A DNA stretch of 7,037 bases from Pseudomonadota bacterium (GCA_027621895.1 JAQCAK010000095.1:1-7037); one strand, 5' to 3'; numbered from the stretch's first letter, positions 1 to 6,296 are shown. The notes: generated from the sequence alone by a model not told the origin. Numbers and translations are program-made.

Positions 1-417
1 TCCGTGGTGATGCCCGGCCATATCGGCACCGGTATCATGGCCAACGCCAGTGCTGTGCTGGGGCGGCCTAACCCGCGGGACATGTCAGCGGACGACATCC
101 GGGCCATTCGCGAAAGGCTGATGAAATCCGGTGGCCCCCTGTCCGAATTGATCATGAATCTGTCGGACGACCAGATCCGTGAGGTGATGCATCAGCGCGG
201 TATCGACTTTCAGCAGAACGCCCCCACCACCGCCGCCAGTGCAGCAACCACCATTCTCGATGGCGTCAAGGCCGGCCAGTGGCGCATCCTGGTAGGTGAA
301 GATGCGCACCTGATTGACCAGCTGGTCCGTGCGAAACCGGAAATGGCTTACGAAGAGTCCTTTATCGATGAGATCAGGGCCGAGGGTCATCTGATGGGAT
401 TGATCAACGCCGGCTGA
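1..417 (+). CDS. SDR family oxidoreductase, C-terminal part (5' end outside window)
   Basis: This is the last 138 residues of a short-chain dehydrogenase/reductase, open at the window start, so the Rossmann glycine motif and the catalytic Ser-Tyr-Lys are not visible. The visible part begins with SVVMPGHIGT, the classical SDR segment after the sixth beta strand (family pattern V.PG...T), which closes over the nicotinamide. It is followed by a long, partly helical substrate-loop region and by ILDGVKAGQWRILVGEDAHL, about 40 residues before the end. That ending recurs in a subgroup of SDRs with an extended C-terminus. The internal ATG at 10-12 falls inside the PG motif and cannot be the true start. 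The protein should be a cytosolic NAD(P)-dependent alcohol/ketone oxidoreductase of unknown substrate. The stop TGA (415-417) lies eight bases before the GTG of the downstream transporter, which suggests one transcript. The family call is fairly firm; the substrate is unknown. Confidence 0.85.
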   Translation, partial: SVVMPGHIGTGIMANASAVLGRPNPRDMSADDIRAIRERLMKSGGPLSELIMNLSDDQIREVMHQRGIDFQQNAPTTAASAATTILDGVKAGQWRILVGEDAHLIDQLVRAKPEMAYEESFIDEIRAEGHLMGLINAG

Positions 418-429
418 TCCAGCCGGTGT
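407..429 (+). promoter_or_regulatory. Intercistronic hairpin enclosing SDR stop and transporter GTG start
   Basis: Arm ACGCCGGCTG (407-416) pairs with CAGCCGGTGT (420-429) around the three-base loop ATC. This gives ten consecutive pairs with a single G-T wobble, and the inner seven pairs are perfect and GC-rich. The stem holds two bases of the SDR stop codon TGA (415-417) in one arm and the whole GTG start (426-428) of the transporter in the other. No purine-rich ribosome binding site precedes the GTG. I infer translational coupling: a ribosome ending on the SDR would melt the stem and free the GTG. No T-run follows, so it is not a standard terminator. Confidence 0.55.
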
Positions 430-1835
430 CCAAACTCACGATTTCAGGTCAGCCCGCGGCGTCCCCGCTGGGCTACACCAGCTGGGCCGTTTTTGAATGG
501 GCGCGAAACCCTTACGTGATCCTGGTCACGATCTATATTTTCGCGCCCTACTTCTCCACCACGGTGGTGGGCGACCCGGTACGTGGCCAGGGCCTGCTTG
601 GCTATACCAACTCTATCTCCGGTGCCTTGATTGCGTGTCTTGCGCCGTTCCTGGGTGCGATTGCCGACAAGCGGGGTCAGCGTAAACCCTGGATACTGGT
701 CTTCATCACCGTTATGGTGCCGTCGATTTTCCTGCTCTGGTTTGCCAAGGCGGACGGCGGCGGCATCGGCATCTATCCCACGCTGGTGCTGATTGTGGTG
801 ATCGCGGTGATGTTCGAATTCTCCGCCGTGTTCCACAATGCCATGCTGCCCGCTATCGCGCCCGCGTCCCGGGTCGGCAGAATCTCCGGCCTGGCGCTGT
901 CCCTGGGCAACGTGGGCGGTTTGCTGTTGATGGTATTCGTCCTGTATGCCTTTGCCCTGCCAGGTCAGGTTGACTGGTTCTTCATTCCGGAAACGCCGCT
1001 GTTCGGACTGGACCAGTCTCTGCAGGAACACAACCGTATAGTCGGGCCGCTGACTGCCCTCTGGCTGTTACTGTTTGCAGCGCCACTTTTCCTGTTTACA
1101 CCGGATGGGCCGGAGTCGACCCTGTCGGTAAAAGACACGATCAGGATGGGCCTCACGGAGGTCTGGATCACCGTCAAGGAGGTTAGCCATTACTCCAATA
1201 TCGCCCTGTTCCTGGTCGCACGCATGATTTTTAACGATGGCCTGGTGGGCATCCTGATCTTCAGTGGTGTGTATGCGGCGGGAATCTTTGGCTGGGATAC
1301 CATCACTCTCTTGATCTTTGGCATCGTGACCAGTCGCTCTTTTGCCATTGGCGCGATCGCGGGTGGCAGGCTCGACGACCTGGTGGGATCGCGCAAGGCA
1401 TTGCTGATTGCCATCGGCGGCACGGCGCTCCTGTTGACGACAGCTGTCTCGCTGCAGCCCGACAGCCTGTTCTTTTTCGTCGATGTGGAACCCGGCAGGG
1501 CTGTGTGGTCTTCGCCTTACTTCAGCACCCTGCCGGAGATTCTCTATTTCCTGAATACCCAGCTGTTTGGTGTCTTTATCACCGTGGGTTTTGCCAGCGC
1601 GCGCCCCATGATGGCCAGGATTTCACCACCGGAACTGGTGACACAGTTTTTCGGACTCTATGCCCTGTCGGGTACGGCAACGGCTTTTCTCGCGCCTCTG
1701 CTGGTTGGCTTCTTTACCGATACCTTTGAGAGCCAGCGAGCAGGTATGGCATCGCTGATCGGGCTGTTGCTCGTGGGATTTTTTCTGATGTTCTTTGTGC
1801 GTGAGGAACAGGCCAGGGTCGTCGGCAGCAGGTAG
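426..1835 (+). CDS. MFS transporter, UMF1/Atg22-like family
   Basis: A 469-residue inner-membrane protein with about 12 hydrophobic segments (roughly 27-45, 61-80, 88-106, 117-140, 155-177, 208-225, 258-283, 292-312, 323-342, 371-392, 405-430, 439-458). Several segments match the UMF1/Atg22 branch of the major facilitator superfamily: the N-terminal YTSWAVFEWARNPY (17-30, family W..DWA.S.Y), ADKRGQRKPW after TM2 (80-89, the MFS loop motif), FHNAMLPAIA (136-145, family F.NA.LP), RISGLALSLGNVGG (152-165) and QFFGLYALSG (407-416, family FFGLY.L.G). The family contains vacuolar amino-acid effluxers in fungi, but bacterial members mostly lack a known substrate, so direction and cargo are open. The GTG start is forced: the same frame has a stop at 369-371, no ATG, GTG or TTG lies between that stop and 426, and the next in-frame GTG is inside TM1. 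It probably shares a transcript with the SDR upstream. Confidence 0.9.
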   Translation: MSKLTISGQPAASPLGYTSWAVFEWARNPYVILVTIYIFAPYFSTTVVGDPVRGQGLLGYTNSISGALIACLAPFLGAIADKRGQRKPWILVFITVMVPSIFLLWFAKADGGGIGIYPTLVLIVVIAVMFEFSAVFHNAMLPAIAPASRVGRISGLALSLGNVGGLLLMVFVLYAFALPGQVDWFFIPETPLFGLDQSLQEHNRIVGPLTALWLLLFAAPLFLFTPDGPESTLSVKDTIRMGLTEVWITVKEVSHYSNIALFLVARMIFNDGLVGILIFSGVYAAGIFGWDTITLLIFGIVTSRSFAIGAIAGGRLDDLVGSRKALLIAIGGTALLLTTAVSLQPDSLFFFVDVEPGRAVWSSPYFSTLPEILYFLNTQLFGVFITVGFASARPMMARISPPELVTQFFGLYALSGTATAFLAPLLVGFFTDTFESQRAGMASLIGLLLVGFFLMFFVREEQARVVGSR

Positions 1836-1840
1836 TACGC

Positions 1841-2695
1841 CTAGAGCTTCTGCAGCGCGTCTTCCAGCATCCCCTTAACGCGCTTGTTAGGATTGAGGGA
1901 CATGGCCAGCTCGATGTAGTAGCGGGCTTTTTCCGTATCGCCGAGTCCCGCGTAGGCCTGGGCCTTCAGCAGGTGACTGAAGGTGATGTCGGCATCCCAC
2001 CAGCGTTTCTCTTTCTGATCGAACTTCTCGATCTCCAATAGTGCCTTTTCGTAGTCCTGCTGCCCCAGGTAAAACTGGGCCAGCCCGAAATGTGGTCCCG
2101 CGCGGTCCATCAGGCGTGCGGCTTCAAGAAACTGTGCCTCGGCGGCTGAAAAGTTTTCTTCCCGGCTGAGAATCAGGCCGTCTGCCATGATGCCGTAGGC
2201 AGCGTTAATTTCAGCGAGTTCCTGCTGCAGTGATCGAGCCTTTTTCAGGCTGCCGCCGGCGATGCCAGGCGCGTTGGCATAGTAGGCAATAACGCCGTAT
2301 CGCGCGTCGACGTGTCCTGGATCCAGCTCCACGGTCTTCTGCCAGGCGTCCACTGCCCGGTTAGCCTCGCCAACCATCCGGAACAGGCCAACCTCGCCCA
2401 GCCGGGCAAGGTGTACCAGTCCCTTGAGATACCAGGCATTGGCATAGGTCGGGTCGCCGGCAATAAGCTGATCCAGGGTTTCCAGCGCCGCTTCTGAACT
2501 GCCGGAAAGGTACTGGATGCGTGCCAGGTGAAAGCGGGTTTCGCTGTTTGACCGGTCGAGTGATCTGAGCGTCTGGATAGCCTTGTCGAATTCGCGGGCC
2601 TGCTCGGCAGCAAACGCTGGCAACAGCGCATCATTGCCCGTCGCTGGCAGCGCAATCGATATTGAAAGCAGTAGAATGAAGCGAAATTTTTTCAT
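1841..2695 (-). CDS. Secreted TPR-repeat protein
   Basis: A 284-residue protein with a short signal peptide: a basic MKKFR start, the hydrophobic core FILLLSISIAL, then a likely signal peptidase I site near PATG/ND (after residue 20). There is no lipobox cysteine, so a soluble periplasmic location is likely. The rest is alpha-helical with degenerate tetratricopeptide repeats at about 28-47, 52-85, 86-125, 165-198, 199-232 and 237-271. Recognisable repeat signatures include ANAWYLKGLVHLARLG, VDAWQKTVELDPGHVDARYG, PHFGLAQFYLGQQDYEKAL and LKAQAYAGLGDTEKARYYIE. TPR arrays bind proteins or peptides, so this is probably a scaffold or adaptor in the envelope; no catalytic domain is visible. An in-frame stop at 2711-2713 leaves ATG 2693-2695 as the only sensible start, although no Shine-Dalgarno sequence precedes it. 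It converges on the UMF1-type transporter with only five bases between the stops. The partner and role are unknown. Confidence 0.88.
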   Translation of the reverse strand: MKKFRFILLLSISIALPATGNDALLPAFAAEQAREFDKAIQTLRSLDRSNSETRFHLARIQYLSGSSEAALETLDQLIAGDPTYANAWYLKGLVHLARLGEVGLFRMVGEANRAVDAWQKTVELDPGHVDARYGVIAYYANAPGIAGGSLKKARSLQQELAEINAAYGIMADGLILSREENFSAAEAQFLEAARLMDRAGPHFGLAQFYLGQQDYEKALLEIEKFDQKEKRWWDADITFSHLLKAQAYAGLGDTEKARYYIELAMSLNPNKRVKGMLEDALQKL

Positions 2696-2700
2696 GCAGA

Positions 2701-2717
2701 TGGTTACGTTTTAACCA
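2701..2717 (-). promoter_or_regulatory. Inverted repeat in the leader of the TPR gene
   Basis: TGGTTA (2701-2706) and TAACCA (2712-2717) form a perfect 6-base inverted repeat with a 5-base spacer. It ends five bases before the ATG of the TPR gene, exactly where a ribosome binding site would be expected, and no purine-rich site is present there. It could be a weak mRNA hairpin that limits translation, or a DNA operator. The stem is AT-rich and short, so chance is possible. Confidence 0.3.
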
Positions 2718-2832
2718 GCCCGATGGTTCATCTCACAGAGTACCTGAGTCCGAGGAAATTCTGCAAGTGTCAGCCCGGCGGCCAGTGCAAATTCAGCATG
2801 CCTATTCAGGCTGGCAATAGTCGCGCTTTTTT

Positions 2833-2840
2833 CAGGCCTG
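2833..2840. promoter_or_regulatory. Short palindrome upstream of the flavoprotein gene
   Basis: CAGGCCTG is a perfect 8-base palindrome about 45 bases upstream of the flavoprotein start. A looser inverted repeat, CTATT (2802-2806) with AATAG (2816-2820), lies just before it. Either could be an operator half-site in this 188-base divergent region, but no recognised regulator gene is in the window and 8-base palindromes are common by chance. Confidence 0.15.
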
Positions 2841-2871
2841 TTTGCTATCTTTGCAGCATCCATTATCCGCT

Positions 2872-2883
2872 AGAGGGATCCCT
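2872..2883 (+). promoter_or_regulatory. Ribosome binding site of the flavoprotein gene, overlapping a palindrome
   Basis: AGAGGGA (2872-2878) is a good Shine-Dalgarno sequence five bases before ATG 2884, and it fixes that start over the TTG at 2842, which has no such site. The site overlaps the perfect 10-base palindrome AGGGATCCCT (2874-2883), which runs right up to the start codon. The palindrome may be chance or a protein-binding site over the translation start. Confidence 0.65.
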
Positions 2884-4026
2884 ATGAAATCGCCAGTCTG
2901 CGATCTGCTTGATATCGAATTTCCATTACTCGCCTTTACCCACTGTCGTGATGTGGTCGTTGAGGTATCAAAAGCAGGCGGCATGGGGGTGCTGGGTGCA
3001 GCCGGGTACAGCCCGGAGCAGCTTGAGATAGAACTCAACTGGATTGATGAACACATCGATGGCAAGCCCTACGGCGTTGACCTGATTGCACCGACCAGCA
3101 TGGTGAACAAGGATGGCTCCATGAGCCAGGATGAGCTCCGAGCCATGGTGCCCGACGAACACAAGCAGTTTGCGGCAGGGCTGCTGGCGCGACATAACAT
3201 CGATACGGCGGATGTTTATGCCGAGTCTGAAAATCGCGGTGGCGGTGGTCGGGGAATGCTCGGGGAAAAGGCTGCTGCCAATATCCTGGATGTGGCATTC
3301 AGTCATCCCATCAGGCTGATTGTGAATGCCCTGGGTGTGCCACCGGCCTACATGCTCGAGCTGGCGAAGCAGAAAGGCGTGCCCACCGGTGCGCTGGTAG
3401 GTGCCAAGCAGCATGCGATCAAGCAGGCTGAAGCGGGTGTGGACATCCTCATCGTGGCAGGTACCGAAGCCGGCGGTCATTGTGGTGAAGTCTCTACCAT
3501 GGTGCTGGTGCCCGAGGTTGCCCAGGCCGTGGAACAGTATCCGAATGTCTCGATTCTGGCGGCTGGCGGCATCGTCACGGGGCGGCAGATGGCCGCGGCC
3601 ATGGCCATGGGAGCCCATGGCGCCTGGACCGGCTCGGTCTGGCTGACCACCCAGGAGGCCGAGACCTCACCGGTGATCAAGCAGAAGTTCCTGGCAGCAT
3701 CTTCCAGCCAGACGGTGCGTTCCAGAAGTCGCACCGGCAAATACTCGAGGCAGATCCGTTCGCCGTGGACCGACGCCTGGGAGTCCGAGGATGCGCCGGA
3801 ACCCTTGCCCATGCCGCTGCAATCGCTGGTCAGTGAACCCGCCCTGGGCAAGGTCAACAAGCTGGCCGAATCGGGCCACGAAGGTGCGAAACAGCTGGCG
3901 ACTTACTGGGTCGGCCAGGGGGTGGGCATGATGAACCAGAGCCTGTCAGCGAAGCAGGTGGTGTACGACTTTATGGAAGACTTCCTGAACGCCAAGGAAA
4001 AGCTGAGCGGATTTGTCGATGAGTAA
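2884..4026 (+). CDS. Nitronate monooxygenase-family flavoprotein (2-nitropropane dioxygenase-like)
   Basis: A 380-residue cytosolic TIM-barrel FMN protein of the NAD(P)H-dependent flavin oxidoreductase/nitronate monooxygenase family. Key segments are FPLLAFTHCRDVVVEVSKAGG then MGVLGAA (residues 13-40, barrel start and flavin loop), GVPTGALVGAKQHAIKQAEAGVDILI (165-190), GTEAGGHCG (193-201) and the FMN-phosphate-binding AAGGIVTGRQ followed by MGAHG (226-246). His199 matches the position of the catalytic histidine of class I nitronate monooxygenases. Characterised members oxidise nitronates such as propionate 3-nitronate, but most relatives in catabolic clusters are untested, so the nitronate role is family knowledge rather than proof. 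The protein is longer than the roughly 320-350 residues usual for class I enzymes. The extra length lies in the 70-135 region with the glycine-rich RGGGGRG (118-124), and in a charged segment near 277-312. ATG 2884 was chosen for its ribosome binding site; a TTG at 2842 would add 14 unlikely residues. It overlaps the next SDR gene by eight bases, so the two are very likely co-translated. Confidence 0.9.
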   Translation: MKSPVCDLLDIEFPLLAFTHCRDVVVEVSKAGGMGVLGAAGYSPEQLEIELNWIDEHIDGKPYGVDLIAPTSMVNKDGSMSQDELRAMVPDEHKQFAAGLLARHNIDTADVYAESENRGGGGRGMLGEKAAANILDVAFSHPIRLIVNALGVPPAYMLELAKQKGVPTGALVGAKQHAIKQAEAGVDILIVAGTEAGGHCGEVSTMVLVPEVAQAVEQYPNVSILAAGGIVTGRQMAAAMAMGAHGAWTGSVWLTTQEAETSPVIKQKFLAASSSQTVRSRSRTGKYSRQIRSPWTDAWESEDAPEPLPMPLQSLVSEPALGKVNKLAESGHEGAKQLATYWVGQGVGMMNQSLSAKQVVYDFMEDFLNAKEKLSGFVDE

Positions 4027-4819
4027 GAAGGTTGCGCTGGTCACAGGAGGTGCCCGGGGCATTGGCCTGGGTATCGTTCATGCCTTTGCCGAGGCGGGTT
4101 ACGCGGTCATGATCGGGGACCTGGGTGCCGGCGCGGCAGACTGGAACTACCAGCTGGCCGATGCAGGTGCCCTGCAGCGTGCCGTTGCGGCGGAATCCGG
4201 CCAGGCTGAAGTCGACGCCTGTGAACTGGATGTCACGAACGAGGCCAGCTGCCAGCAGGCCGTGGCCGCCACACTTGAGCGGTTTGGCCAGCTGGATGTG
4301 CTCGTGAACAACGCGGGTATCGTCGATTCTGGTCCGATTAGCGAGTTCAGCGAGGCGGCCTGGGACCGGATATTTGCGGTGAACACCAAGGGTATCTTCC
4401 TCATGTCCAAGGCAGCACTGGATGCGCTCAAGGCCTCGGAAGCACCGGCCATCGTTAACACCGCCTCCATAGCGGGCAAGGAAGGCCATGCGAACATGTC
4501 CGCCTACTGTGGATCGAAGTTCGCGGCAATCGGTGTGACCCAGTCCCTGTCGGCCGAGCTCGCGCCCTTTGGCATCACGGTCAATGCGATCTGCCCGGGT
4601 ATTGTGGGCACGGCCATGTGGCTTGATCACCTGATGCCGTCCAACACCACCGATGAAGCACAGAAGAACCGCAACTTTCAGGAAGTCATGGCGCAGCAGA
4701 TTCCGCTGGGGCGTCCGCAGACGGTTGAAGATATGGGGCAGGCTGCACTGTACGTGGCTAATGCCCGAAATGTGACGGGTATTGCGCTAACGGTGGCTGG
4801 CGGGATCATCAAGTACTGA
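4019..4819 (+). CDS. Classical SDR family NAD(P)-dependent oxidoreductase
   Basis: A complete 266-residue classical short-chain dehydrogenase. The cofactor glycine motif TGGARGIG is at 10-16 (with T10), Asp34 ends strand 2 (IGDL) and favours NAD over NADP, and DV is at 71-72. NNAG is at 97-100, and the catalytic tetrad is Asn122 (VNTKG), Ser150 (NTAS), Tyr163 and Lys167 (YCGSK). CPG is at 192-194 and the C-terminal strand is TVAGGIIKY. All catalytic residues are present, so it should be active as a cytosolic alcohol dehydrogenase or ketoreductase. A slightly long stretch after Asp34 (roughly 35-68) may shape cofactor binding. The start is ATG 4019, inside the end of the upstream flavoprotein gene (ATGAGTAA overlap), with a weak GAGCGG site eight bases before it; the TTG at 4013 is a poorer choice. 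Coupling with the flavoprotein suggests consecutive steps on one substrate, which is inference. The last 33 bases overlap the convergent transporter gene. Confidence 0.93.
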   Translation: MSKKVALVTGGARGIGLGIVHAFAEAGYAVMIGDLGAGAADWNYQLADAGALQRAVAAESGQAEVDACELDVTNEASCQQAVAATLERFGQLDVLVNNAGIVDSGPISEFSEAAWDRIFAVNTKGIFLMSKAALDALKASEAPAIVNTASIAGKEGHANMSAYCGSKFAAIGVTQSLSAELAPFGITVNAICPGIVGTAMWLDHLMPSNTTDEAQKNRNFQEVMAQQIPLGRPQTVEDMGQAALYVANARNVTGIALTVAGGIIKY

Positions 4820-6112
4820 CGCACCCGGATCGGGTGGTCCGGTGTCCACCACGGGTATCACGGGCGTCCGCTGCAGCGAGCGGGTTTCCACCCGCAGTCC
4901 CAGTACGACCAGGGTGGTGATGCCGTACAGAAACAGGAAGCTGATAAACGCCCAGTCATAACTGCCGGTGACATCGAACATCCAGCCCGCATAGGGCACC
5001 CCGATCAGGTGAATGACCGACATGGCCGGGCGCATCGCACCCAGCACCCTGCCAAAGCTTTCGCGTCCGAAGGCTGCACCCACCACCGCACCCTGCATGG
5101 GCACAATGCCTCCCATGCCGAATCCAAACAGGGAAGCACCCACCATGAAAGCCAGGTAGCCGGGTACAAACAGCATGAACAGCTGGCCTGTCACCTGGAA
5201 ACCGATGGCCATCCAGAGTGCATGCCGCACGTCCCAGCGATCCACCAGTGCGCCGTAGATGACCTTGCCCATGATCCCGAAGAAAGCCGCGGAGGACGCA
5301 ATGAAAGACGCTGAAACCAGATCGATACCGCGATCAGTAAGCCTGGGCACCATGTGAATCAGGGTGGCACTCTGGATGCAGAACAGCATGCCGATGATGG
5401 TCACCAGGTACCAGAAGTTGGGGTTGCGTACGAATTCCCCGGTTCGCAGCGGGGCCCTGGGCGGAGGCAGACTGGTAGCTTCAGTCGCGCCATCGGGTAA
5501 CAGCCCCATGTCCTCGGGCTGTGTCACGACATACCGCAGCACGATGGGCACGACCACCATAATGGTGATAATGCCGTAGGTCACGAAACCATTGCGCCAG
5601 CCGAACATGGCGATCAGCCAGGCCGTAATCGCCGGCATGACCACGCCGGATACCGAGATCCCGGTTGCTGCAATGCCGAGGGCGGTGCCCCGTTTCAACA
5701 CAAACCAGTTGCTGACCAGCTTGGAGGTGGCCAGTTGCCCCATGGCCCCCGCGCCGAAGCCAATGAATGCCCCCAGTACCAGGTAGAACTGCAGGGGTGT
5801 TTCCACGAAACCCAGCAGCAGAAAACCCGAACCCATGGAAACCGCGCCAAGGCCCATCACCAGCTTGATGGGAAACCGGTCAAGCGCTCGACCGATAAAG
5901 GGTGCCATCACGGCACCAACCCCCTGGACGACCGAAACACCGATAGATACGCCCAGGCGGGAGTCCCCGAATTCGGCAGCGATGGCCTTGAAGAATACGC
6001 CGTAGGAGTAGAAGAAAAAGCCCACGGCAATGAAATCGACAAAGAAGGCGACCATGACCATGCGCCAGCCGTAGAAGGCTGGATCGGATCGCTTCAGCAG
6101 GTAGGTCAGCAC
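4787..6112 (-). CDS. MFS transporter, MCT/OFA-like (monocarboxylate type)
   Basis: A 441-residue inner-membrane transporter with about 12 hydrophobic segments. The N-terminal FYGWRMVMVAFF (13-24) is typical of monocarboxylate/oxalate-formate antiporter-like MFS proteins. So are SNWFVLKRGTALGIAATG (134-151), the GWRNGF loop (171-176) and the central-loop signature QPEDMGLLPDG (198-208). PFIGRALDRFP (71-81) fits the MFS loop 2-3 motif. Relatives move small organic acids, but no substrate can be assigned here. The start is GTG 6112-6110, supported by GAGGG on this strand (6122-6126) nine bases upstream. The C-terminus carries a soluble proline-rich tail after TM12 (about 410-441) that extends 33 bases into the 3' end of the convergent SDR gene. 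It is divergent from the hydrolase gene, with a 184-base shared upstream region, and may serve the same substrate as its neighbours. Confidence 0.92.
   Translation of the reverse strand: MLTYLLKRSDPAFYGWRMVMVAFFVDFIAVGFFFYSYGVFFKAIAAEFGDSRLGVSIGVSVVQGVGAVMAPFIGRALDRFPIKLVMGLGAVSMGSGFLLLGFVETPLQFYLVLGAFIGFGAGAMGQLATSKLVSNWFVLKRGTALGIAATGISVSGVVMPAITAWLIAMFGWRNGFVTYGIITIMVVVPIVLRYVVTQPEDMGLLPDGATEATSLPPPRAPLRTGEFVRNPNFWYLVTIIGMLFCIQSATLIHMVPRLTDRGIDLVSASFIASSAAFFGIMGKVIYGALVDRWDVRHALWMAIGFQVTGQLFMLFVPGYLAFMVGASLFGFGMGGIVPMQGAVVGAAFGRESFGRVLGAMRPAMSVIHLIGVPYAGWMFDVTGSYDWAFISFLFLYGITTLVVLGLRVETRSLQRTPVIPVVDTGPPDPGASVLDDPASHR
4822..4836 (+). terminator. Possible terminator-like hairpin after the SDR gene
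   Basis: CACCCG (4822-4827) and CGGGTG (4831-4836) form a perfect 6-base stem with a GAT loop, starting two bases after the SDR stop. It lacks a T-run, so it is not a standard intrinsic terminator. It lies inside the C-terminal tail codons of the opposing transporter. It might slow convergent polymerases or protect mRNA ends; chance is a real alternative in GC-rich DNA. Confidence 0.25.
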
Positions 6113-6121
6113 CCGGGCTTG

Positions 6122-6126
6122 CCCTC
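6122..6126 (-). promoter_or_regulatory. Ribosome binding site deciding the GTG start of the second transporter
   Basis: On the minus strand GAGGG lies nine bases before GTG 6112-6110. No ATG precedes TM1 in this frame until residue 18, which is already inside the conserved GWRMV segment, so this site supports the GTG start. Confidence 0.55.
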
Positions 6127-6188
6127 GTGTCTGGTTGCAGGATTGCAGGGCGCGCAGTTTCGCTTAACGACCGCGGGAAAAACAGTTC

Positions 6189-6203
6189 ATCAGTTGAGCT
6201 GAT
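6189..6203. promoter_or_regulatory. Candidate operator between transporter and hydrolase genes
   Basis: ATCAG (6189-6193) and CTGAT (6199-6203) form a 5-base inverted repeat with a 5-base spacer near the middle of the 184-base divergent region 6113-6296. A short direct repeat TTGCAGG (6135-6141 and 6143-6149, period 8) lies nearer the transporter start. The spacing would suit a dimeric regulator serving both genes. No regulator gene is in the window and I found no convincing -35/-10 pair, so this is weak. Confidence 0.25.
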
Positions 6204-6296
6204 TAGCCGGAATAAGTGACCCGCTAATGCGAGACCCGGGCGCTGGCGCGAATCCCCGGTACGATCTGGTAGGATGCCGATTCCGAACGATGAACG

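Noticed and set aside
444..1031. Long open frame on the minus strand inside the UMF1-type transporter gene
   Set aside because: Its translation is rich in Gln, His, Arg and Gly with no domain pattern, as expected from the antisense of membrane-protein codons; the plus-strand frame matches a family along its whole length.
2711..2731. Six-codon mini-ORF (MNHRAG) on the minus strand in the TPR gene leader
   Set aside because: It lacks a properly spaced ribosome binding site and any regulatory codon run, so a leader peptide cannot be supported.
2842..2883. Upstream TTG start for the flavoprotein, adding 14 residues
   Set aside because: No ribosome binding site there, while ATG 2884 has AGAGGGA five bases upstream and gives the normal family N-terminus.
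2696..2883. Sigma-70 promoters, for example TTGCCA on the minus strand (2812-2817) or an extended -10-like TGCTATCTT on the plus strand
   Set aside because: None has a matching partner box at 16-18 bases, so I did not list a promoter.
3591..3621. Stack of perfect palindromes: GGCCGCGGCC (3591-3600) and GCCATGGG/CCCATGGC with a 2-base spacer (3604-3621)
   Set aside because: They lie in the conserved FMN-phosphate-binding codons (Ala-Met-Gly-rich), so GCC/ATG/GGC codon repetition explains them without a separate function.
5735..6202. 155-codon plus-strand open frame opposite the second MFS transporter
   Set aside because: Low-complexity His/Gln/Gly-rich product, antisense to conserved transporter sequence; it has no recognisable motif.
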